DNA from: Tachypleus tridentatus
Lineage: Eukaryota > Arthropoda > Merostomata > Xiphosura > Limulidae
Reading direction: 5' to 3'
Assembly: GCF_004210375.1 (NCBI RefSeq)
Contig: NC_134829.1
Coordinates: 26,552,034 to 26,616,033 of the forward strand
Length of the DNA: 64,000 nt
Position 1 is the stretch's first letter, and every line of letters starts with the position of its first letter. A program made the position numbers and the translations under genes. The notes under the pieces are model-generated. The model searched no databases and was not told the origin of the DNA. It was given only the letters and a program-made list of their open reading frames with translations. This document shows, in pieces, positions 56,714-64,000 of the stretch.

Positions 56714-59512
56714 AGTACACAGAGATAAAGATATAACATTGAAGGTATCTTCAATAGCCGCGGCACTTGAATTTCTTTTAGGCAAGATTAAAATAAATTA
56801 AACTATGATTCTTTTTTTTTTCCTTTTTCTAAAATTTTCAGAACTACTGGTCTAGAATCTAGATGCATCTGGAGTATTGGATAGAAGTTATATAAATTCA
56901 TGATTAATCAAATGTTACTTTGGGACATGAAAAGTTGCTTCTATTATATGTGACTGTAAAATAAAAACGCTCATAAAAACTGCAAAACACAAAATGTAGA
57001 ACTGCATATTAGCACCAAATATGATATGGAGGTTCATTAGGTCCATCAATAGGAGGCAAAGTAGTGATAAAAAACGCAAAAGCGCCCATAAAAAAACCCT
57101 ATAAAACATAAAACTGAACATTTGCATGTACTCTGTATAGGCCTAATGAATCTCCATACCAATTTTGGCAAAGATGCATCCACACTCTGCGAAGTAGTTA
57201 TATGAACATACAACAGATACTACGATTATACATGTATTTATGTAGGCTTCCGTTACTGATGGTAGTGGTCCCAACGCGTTGTTTACACTTAAGTGGAGAG
57301 TATATTATATAAAAAAATTGATGCTATTATGAAAGATAAAGAAAAATAAGTGAAATGCCGACAAAGAAAAGCAGTTGATTTTTACACTTCTTAATACCAT
57401 GTACAGGGTGTTCGAAAAGTCATTATACACTTATATATTTATTAACAGACAAAACTGCACAGTGACTTTCCAAACACCCTGTATTTTTAAAATCAATATT
57501 GTACCCAAGTTTTGCTAAACTTTTAAGAGCGTAGAAAAGGAGTTGATGTTGTTGTTTTGAATTAAGCACAAAGCTACAGAATGGGCTATCTGTGCTCTGC
57601 TCACCACGGGTATCGAAACCCGGTTTTTATCGTTGTAAGTCCGCAGACATACCGCTGAGCCACTGGGGGGCAAAAGGAGTTGATACCATTGTGGAAGTAA
57701 CATAAAATTATGAGAAATACCAACAACTGGGTACAGTTGAATTTTCACATTTTTTTATTTTAAAAATCACTATTTTATTACGTCATTCTATCAAAAATTT
57801 GATTAAGAAAAAAAATATCAAGATGTTAGTCAAATATCTACAAAAACAACGTGTTTAAACAGGTGTATTTCCTTGACATTCATCCCACGTGTTTACATTA
57901 ATTTATATACAACATATTCAGTAGGTTTCTGTTTCATTTTTGTCCAAATAGAGAATAAAAACCAGAATTATTTAAAAGATTTATTTACTTAAAACATACT
58001 TTTCTTGCATATATAGTATTTCATTTAATAATGCTATATATGTTGACAATTATTTTGGCTTTGGATCGTATGGCATACCTCGCGCTTCCTTCATACGTAG
58101 GAGGTCGAGGATTCAATTCCATCTGTATTTAATTTTTAAACATTTTCTCCCTTTAAACAATATTATAGCAGTCAAATAAGTTTAATATATGCAGCATACA
58201 CGAGGCACGACCTTATCCATAGTAATAAATAAATATTAAACAAAAATAAATATCAAAGTACCTTAAAATATTACATTTCTCAAAACAACTTAAAATTTGG
58301 CTCAACGAATAAACTCAAGTTCAGGATGTCAAACTAAGAACTGTTTTTAATCAGGTTCTCATTTTTTAACAGTATCTAATTGCTTGTGCGTAATTATACA
58401 CCATTCTGACTATGTGATATTTAGACTTACACAATTTATTTATCAATTCGCCTTTTTTCCCGCATATTTGGATTTCATTACACGTATACATACATGAGTT
58501 AACATTCCTTTCCTTGTACTTAAAACTCACCATTATATCCAAATGTCAAATGATAAAGACCAGCCTAAGAATTGGGTAAACTAATAAAAAATGTCGTTTT
58601 TAAGGAATTTATATTGGAAATTAAAAATTAACTACCATATTACTTTGAGCACTTTGTGAAATAGTGGGCTAGAACAAAATGATCATGCAATGTAACTTCA
58701 CACATAAGAGTGGAGCAGAGATAGAACACTCATTTCACTGTTCTTGCAGAGTTCTATAGAAAGATTACCCGAATAAATTACATAATTCTATATGTATAAA
58801 GAACTAAATGTAGTATTATTCTCAGACGAAAGTTGCCTGTCGTATTTATACACGGCCCGGCATGGCCAAGCGTGTTAGGGCGTTCGACTCGTAATCCGAG
58901 GGTCGCGGGTTCGAATACCGGTCGCACCAAACATGCTCGCCCTTTCAGCCGTGGGGGCGTTATAATGTGACGGTCAATCTCATTATTTGTTGGTAAAAAG
59001 TAGCCCAAGAGATGGTGGTGGGTGGTGATGACTAGCTGCCTTTCCTCTAGTCTTACACTGCTAAATTAGGGACGGCTAGCACAGATAGCCCTCGAGTAAC
59101 TTTGCACGAAATTCAAAAAACAAACAAACATATTCATACAAGATTGTCTAAACATTGTTTGATTACACTAATTAAAGCTAAGTATTTGTTAAGGAACATA
59201 AGGTCTTATTTTTGTGGTCAAAAATCTAATGTCCAATTGATAATTAAAACACTATGCATTACCAATAAAAAACAAATACTTAAGACTGTCGTCCTCGTAT
59301 TCACTTAACAATCGTTATTGTTTAATTCGCAGCATTCAGAGATGACACACCACAGTTCATCAAAATAGCTGAATGGAAGAAGAACTTTGGTCCTGTGTTC
59401 ACATTGTGGATAGGCAGTCGTCCTGTTGTGGTTGTTGACAACTGGGATGCTGCACGTGAAGCCCTCATTGTAAGAAGAAACGACGTCATTGGTAGAAATG
59501 AATCTATAATTG
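56535..59512 (+). CDS. Cytochrome P450, CYP2 clan, copy 2 (exons 1-2 only within the window)
   Basis: Same-strand paralogue downstream of copy 1. Coding exon 1 is 56535-56691 and exon 2 is 59333-59512; both are intact, with the same lengths, phases and splice signals as in copy 1. Residues 1-52 differ from copy 1 at five positions, all within the first 13. Exon 2 differs more evenly (for example Q/K, F/I in LWFG/LWIG, N/D, T/A). Intron 2 can still be matched in patches to about 60180 (38740 in copy 1). No exon 3 (DYSPEW-type) is visible before the LINE at 62.3 kb. Either intron 2 is expanded by insertions and the gene continues past the window, or this is a truncated duplicate. Confidence 0.85.
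57024..57160. repeat. Short inverted repeat in intron 1 of copy 2
   Basis: ATATGGAGGTTCATTAGG with TCC (57024-57044) and its near-inverse GGCCTAATGAATCTCCATA with CC (57140-57160) flank about 95 bp. The A-rich phrases around them (CATAAAAACTGCAAAAC, CATAAAAAAACCCTATAAAAC) are also loosely repeated. Origin unknown. Confidence 0.55.
57402..57483. mobile_element. Tiny mariner-type MITE (about 80 bp)
   Basis: Terminal inverted repeats begin CAGGGTGTTCGAAAAGTCA on the left and, inverted, CAGGGTGTTTGGAAAGTCA on the right, differing at two positions. The element is flanked by TA on each side, as expected for Tc1/mariner insertion. The interior is about 40 bp, so only the ends are kept and any transposase must come from elsewhere. 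Confidence 0.85.
57548..57671 (-). mobile_element. Intact family 2 tRNA-derived SINE with a perfect 13-bp target-site duplication
   Basis: On the minus strand: GCCCCCCAGTGGCTCAGCGG (box A), a TTACAAC anticodon-loop equivalent (anticodon TAC, so a valine-type tRNA origin), GGGTTTCGATACCCG (box B-like), then a short tail AGCACAGATAGCCC and TAGCTTTGTGCTTAATTC. AAAAGGAGTTGAT is present at 57535-57547 and 57672-57684. At 124 bp it is little more than a tRNA plus a ~45-bp tail. Confidence 0.93.
57685..58770. other. Intron 1 sequence of P450 copy 2
   Basis: AT-rich. The only hint is a tRNA-like fragment near 58056-58130 (GCATACCTCGCGCTTCC, AGGAGGTCGAGGATTCAATT) with a poor box B, probably another tRNA-derived remnant. 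Confidence 0.35.
58854..59130 (+). mobile_element. Young family 1 SINE in intron 1 of copy 2
   Basis: Nearly consensus: GGCCCGGCATGGCCAAGCG, box B GGGTTCGAATACC, intact body and a (CAAA)n tail. The flanks (CCTGTCGTATTTATAC before, GATTGTCTAAACATTG after) correspond to one continuous stretch of copy 1 near 37595-37630 without a SINE, so this is a filled site opposite an empty site. Confidence 0.95.
59333..59512 (+). CDS. P450 copy 2, coding exon 2
   Basis: Acceptor TTTAATTCGCAG, donor GTAAGTCT, identical signals to copy 1. Encodes FRDDTPQFIKIAEW, FGPVFTLWIGSRPVVVV and NDVIGRNESII. Length 180, phase 1 at both ends, no internal stop. Confidence 0.95.
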
Positions 59513-62325
59513 GTAAGTCTGAAGATGGTGGAATTGTTTAACCCTACTGTTCGAAATCAAGTGTTTAAAAACACTGCACATAGCTCTAACTGATTGATAT
59601 CAACTATGTAAAAACTCTATAAAAGTAGTTCTATCTCTTGGTATAAAAAATAACAAAATTCTGTAACCCTAACTCTGCATCTTAATAAGAAATAAATGTA
59701 TAAAAATACTCCAAGTAGCTCTAATGCTAAATGTAAAAAGTTGTGAACATTCTGCACCCCACTCTACAATTTAATATTAAAAGTGTGAAAAACGTTGCAG
59801 ATATATTTATAGCTTAATATCAAGAATATATGAAAACAAAGAATGTTCAGACATAATTTACAGATTATGGAAACGCATTTGAATTAACATTCTGGATAAA
59901 GAAGAATATATAATGCCCACACATCTCTCTCTCACTTTTGATGTTATTCCACTGGACTTTGTGCTCTCAATCTCATTAACCGTGAGCTTGGAAGAAGCTT
60001 ATGTAAGATATTAGTTGATTTAAGAATCGTTGCACAAAACTAGAACACACTGACACAAAAATAAGTTTCATCTCAGGGAAGAATCTCTACAGACAATTCT
60101 TAAGAAATAGATACAGCATGATATGCACCTATAGGGATAATTAAGTCGTCAAAAGTAGTCTATCAGAAGGAGTTATCCCCACACTCCAGACTCAAGCATT
60201 TATTGGCTTCCTCAAGGAGGAGGAGATGTCAATGATGATGACATCATAGTTTAAACGCTATCGTGAGAGGTCGCCACTATTTATGTTATTTTACGTATTT
60301 TAAAATCAACATTAATATAATCTGCTACAACTAAATATATATTGTCATTTATCACTGAAAAATAAACGCAAATGTCGTGAAAGTATGGAAGACATAACTC
60401 CTTTCACACAATGTTCTGTTTCACTTACGGAAATCATAGATATTATAACCAATAATTACCCTACAACTAATCAGGGAAAGTCAATGAAGATTATGTCACA
60501 GTTACAAAATATGTCATTAGAGGGCGTCACAAGGTGCCGACCCCAAGGAGAAATTTCATCAAAGATGATGACATCATGGTTCCAAAAAGTCGCCATCTAG
60601 TGGCGAGTGTTAGAAAACACATTGCTAGACTGTCGTGACAATATTTAACACAAGTGAGCCTGTCGTTTGGGGCGCGTTGCTAGGCCGTTTTAGCAAGCAG
60701 TACTGATGGATGATTAAGCAATAGGAACACAAAGTAGAGAATGTGTTTCTAGGCAGCCATGACAGGTGGTCATGATGCAATAACTCATACAATACATGTC
60801 TGAAGATGAATATAATTAATCATGAATTTGATAGTTGATTAAATGGTGTATAATTAATTCATTGTAAAATAACACCTTAGTCTACTTCATTAGTAAATTA
60901 AATACTTTACCATTATTTTAACGAATGTCTATTTAAACAAACCAGAACGTATTGCTAGACCGTCCATGAAACAGTAAACATATTGCTAGGCGACAATGAT
61001 ACTTACTTATATGTTTTAATTACCTAAAAAGGGTGATATCATGTATTAATTAAAACTTATACTTTTGCTAATTTGACTTTATAAAACATTTTACACCTTC
61101 AGTAAAACGTTTATTGTGTAATAACACTTTTACTAATTGAATATAATATTTTACATATTTACTTCATTTCATGTTCTACAAAGACAGACTTTCATTATAT
61201 GTATATATTTAATTTCTTTTATTTCAAAAACTGTTTATAGGATTTTAACTAATATATACATAACAATACTTCTACACGTTACCAACTTCTATATTTAATT
61301 ATGCTAAAATCACCATTCTAATATATCAACATCTGTACTAATACAGTTTGCTACAGCTAAATATGATAAATAAATGACTTACTGTTTATTCATCCATTTC
61401 CTACAGTCATTGATCACTGAGGAACGAACATAAATACTGTGAAAGTATGGAGGACATAATTTATTTCAGACAGTGTTCTGTTTCACTTTCACATGCCATA
61501 CATATTTATCTAATAATCACCCTACAGCAAAATATAGTAAATGGACGACTAGCTGATTACTATTAGTTAAAATAGCAGAGCTTTCAGACCATATAATGTT
61601 AAGACACCATCAGTAAATTGCACATAAACAAGTGGTTTAGATTTTGCTAATTGCATACATTGTTTCTCCACTTTCTAGTACAAGTTCACAAACTTGCAAA
61701 CCTGTATCTGATGTCGATCTAGAACACGCATATATATAAATTATTGTAAGATGAAAGGACTGTGACAACACATGATCAAATGTCAAGCTTTCTTTTACAG
61801 TACTTTGGATATAATAACATCACCAACCTTTAACACACAGTTTATCAAGTCTGACAGGCCTGATTAAAAAAGCAAAGACCAGTTCCGAGTTGACCAAGCC
61901 TATTTTGCAATACATAATGGAACTGGATAGCTAGTCCAAGGGCATAAAATATATAAATCAAGTGATTAAAATTTTTGGTAGTATGAATTATATAATTTAG
62001 TTTGTCACATACAAAACATCAATTACTATATTCATTATTATGTTTGTTCTATTATTCAGCATACGATTATCATATACTGTGTCTAAAAAACTATTGGTTC
62101 AGTCCATTCAGAATAAAATGAAAGTTCTTTTCTACTTAAACGTGACATTGAAAAATATTCCATATTTACAGGAAATATTATCAAACTAAAACAGTGATAT
62201 TATACAACACTGTCGGTATCTTTATATTTATAATATGTTTAAAACAAATGGTTAACATTACAAAACTAAATATGTAGTAACACATGTCAGTTAAATACAT
62301 TTTTGTTTTATATTTAATTAATTAG
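59513..62325. other. Intron 2 or 3' flank of P450 copy 2
   Basis: Patchy match to intron 2 of copy 1 up to about 60180. Beyond that there is no exon I can recognise. It holds a ~150-bp direct repeat (60325-60480 and 61345-61540) and recurring short phrases ATTGCTAGRC (60620-60990). The open frame 60385-60600 overlaps the repeat and has no domain support. Confidence 0.5.
60325..61540 (+). repeat. Diverged direct repeat pair, ~150 bp, about 1.05 kb apart
   Basis: GTGAAAGTATGGAAGACATA, TTCACACAATGTTCTGTTTC and ACCCTACAACTAA (60378-60470) recur as GTGAAAGTATGGAGGACATA, CAGACAGTGTTCTGTTTC and ACCCTACAGCAAA (61439-61530). Between them GATGATGACATCAT (about 60230 and 60565) and GTCGCCA are also repeated. 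This may be the ends of, or tandem parts of, one unrecognised element. Confidence 0.7.
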
Positions 62326-62332
62326 CTATACA

Positions 62333-64000
62333 TCTCTCATTGTGAATTCCCAGAGGAGGTAAACTGAAAGTACTGAACCCAACCCGAACACACCACTTTG
62401 GCCTTGAGTTCTTATACATGAGCGGCCTAGGGGTGCCTGCTGGGTCAGTCAGCTGGCCCACTTGGGCTAGGGTCAACCAAGTACCAGTATTGGATGTTCT
62501 CAGTGGGTGTTGTGGGTATTGCGTCTGATGCTGGTATTTAGGTATAGTGTTCACAAAACCCTGACATTGCTGCAATGTCCTTGTTTGGCATTGTAGTGCA
62601 TTGTGAAGTCAGTAAACACTAAAGGTTCCTCCCTTTACTATGTATACCCCAATCCATGAAAATACAGATTATTGAAAAACAGTCATGCATGGACGACTTT
62701 GTTGCACAGTTGGATTCAACACCTCGATTTCTCATTTTCTTCATTCATTATCTTAGTCCATCAAAAGAGACTTGCCCATTGTCCTGGAGGCCGATAGGAA
62801 AAAAAAAAACAGATTATAGATAAATGACCACTTCTTGAAGATTCTGAACAGCAATCTTTAACTTCTTCAACACCTGTACCTCATTTTCTGATATTACATT
62901 CTTTACCAGACAAATCTTTAGGGCAAAATATTTCCCTATTTATTCAGAAGAAACTAGAGGCTCCTAAGTCAGTTAAAAAGTTATTTTCGGGGATATCTTG
63001 GTGGAAACATCCACTCCAAAACAGAGTGAACTCCCTTTCATTCAAAGGCAATTGAGAATATACCCATTGAGGTTGTTCCCCATGCTACTTTAAATTTGTC
63101 ATGAGGAGTTATTGTTTAGAGGGATTCGAAGAACATCCTTGAGTCAGAGATCCTTACTGGTTTCTCCACCCAAGGAGTTTCTGCAGTGAGGTTTGTCACC
63201 ACTCGCAAAGATGGAATTATGATTCTGACCAATGTCCTGGTTTTGATGTTTACATCATCACACCCATATGTCACCATCAAGGTGAGTTATCTAAATTGCA
63301 AGGTGCTGCCATATATCCCAAACCTTCTCATATGATTTCAGTATCAGTTATTTGGTAACTTGAAGACATCTTGTCATGGTTCCTTGACGTGTGTTCATTG
63401 TGCTGGCAAGGACCATGATGCCTACGAGTATGAAATAGACCCTCTGTGCTAATTGTAGTGGCTCTCACCCCTCTTACATTCGTTCTTGCCATAGGTGGGT
63501 GGAAAAAAAGAGGTACAGCATTTGAAAATGGCTCACAACATTTATTACCATGAGGCTCGAAAGTTACTGTCCACTGCTCCATCTCAGGCATTTGTTGCTG
63601 CACTTCATCCCACTGTTACAGTGGGAGTGCAGACAGATCTCTTCCTGTCTTCAACATAGCTTTTGCCATCCATGGTTAAGAGAGTTGACAAGTCAATGTC
63701 AGCATCTATCTCTATCCCCATTCCTTCCAGTGGCTCCTTGGCTCCACTTCCTTTGACGTTTCCTTGGGCCCATCTTCGTTTTTGGTCCCGAGATGCAGAA
63801 CGATTATTCGTTCATGCCCTAAGTCACTGAATTTTCAATCTAGTGACAGAGACCTACCCATTCGACCCAGTACAAGATCCGTGGAGGTTGACAGACCTTC
63901 TAATAAAGAAAAACGACGTGGTCCAAAACAGAAAGGCACTCCATCTAATACTCCTTCACATAAGTAAAAATGTCAACTTTACCACAGTAAAACTGTTGAT
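62333..64000 (+). mobile_element. Non-LTR retrotransposon (LINE), decayed 5' region with gag-like ORF1; continues past the window
   Basis: A non-coding leader (about 62333-62650) is followed by an ORF1-like region broken by stops and frame changes. Recognisable patches from about 63080 are an RNA-binding-like stretch (GFSTQGVSAVRFVTTRKDG-type reading around 63160-63215, then SYLNCKVLPYIPN around 63283) and a double zinc-knuckle region (63330-63450: SCHGSLTCVHCAGKDHDAYE). In the first knuckle one expected Cys codon is a stop and another is Tyr, and in the second a Cys is Tyr. Such ORF1 proteins belong to Jockey/I/CR1-like elements and bind the element's RNA. The endonuclease-RT ORF2 would lie beyond 64000. 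Small frames at 63550-63756 and 63764-63967 are parts of the broken ORF1. Confidence 0.78.

Noticed and set aside
56525-56785. Minus-strand frame matching another at 31678-31875
   Set aside because: It is the antisense shadow of the conserved P450 exon 1, repeated because the exon is duplicated.
62318-62575. Minus-strand 85-residue frame, proline/threonine-rich
   Set aside because: It lies antisense to the LINE leader and has no domain; the element reads on the plus strand.

Overview
The window is eukaryotic, AT-rich and repeat-laden: multi-exon genes with GT-AG introns, tRNA-derived SINEs with poly-A/(CAAA)n-type tails, minisatellites, a mariner fragment, a Penelope-like fragment and a non-LTR (LINE) ORF1 remnant. 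The dominant SINE (tRNA-like head beginning GGCCCGGCATGGCC, tail ending TAGCTTTGCGCGAAATTC) is one I associate with horseshoe crabs. A chelicerate, most likely Limulidae, is my best guess. That rests on recollection, not on a search.

Layout. 1-19 kb is gene-free and is dominated by three large tandem arrays: a 45/48-bp unit (640-3169), a 60-bp unit with a variable AT run (6612-8774) and a 28-bp unit (16631-18875). SINEs, some nested inside each other, lie between them, with a fold-back element at 8801-9284. 19-29 kb holds no gene that I can support, only SINE remnants of two families, a decaying ~58-bp repeat (22143-22600) and one possible degraded membrane-protein fragment on the minus strand near 24.1-24.5 kb.

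The only clear host genes are two tandem, same-strand cytochrome P450 genes of the CYP2 clan. Copy 1 has nine coding exons from 31688 to 51414. Spliced, they give about 506 residues with every P450 hallmark, but one extra base in an A-run in exon 4 (41891-41895) breaks the frame as sequenced. Copy 2 starts at 56535. Exons 1 and 2 are present and intact, and the rest must lie beyond the window, if it exists. The flanks are also duplicated (from about 29.6 kb and 54.5 kb), so the unit is a tandem duplication offset by about 25 kb. Both copies appear to have a noncoding first exon with a conserved GTAAGA donor and a conserved upstream CACGTG, and an acceptor a few bases before the ATG. SINEs present in one copy and absent from the matching place in the other mark insertions after the duplication.

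62.3-64 kb is a decayed 5' part of a LINE (zinc-knuckle gag-like ORF1) that runs off the window. I found no clearly novel multi-gene system. The most interesting signals are the mosaic conservation between the P450 copies, the exon-4 frameshift, the shared 3' tail of two different tRNA-derived SINE families, and a SINE inserted in the YIGE codons of a Penelope-like endonuclease.
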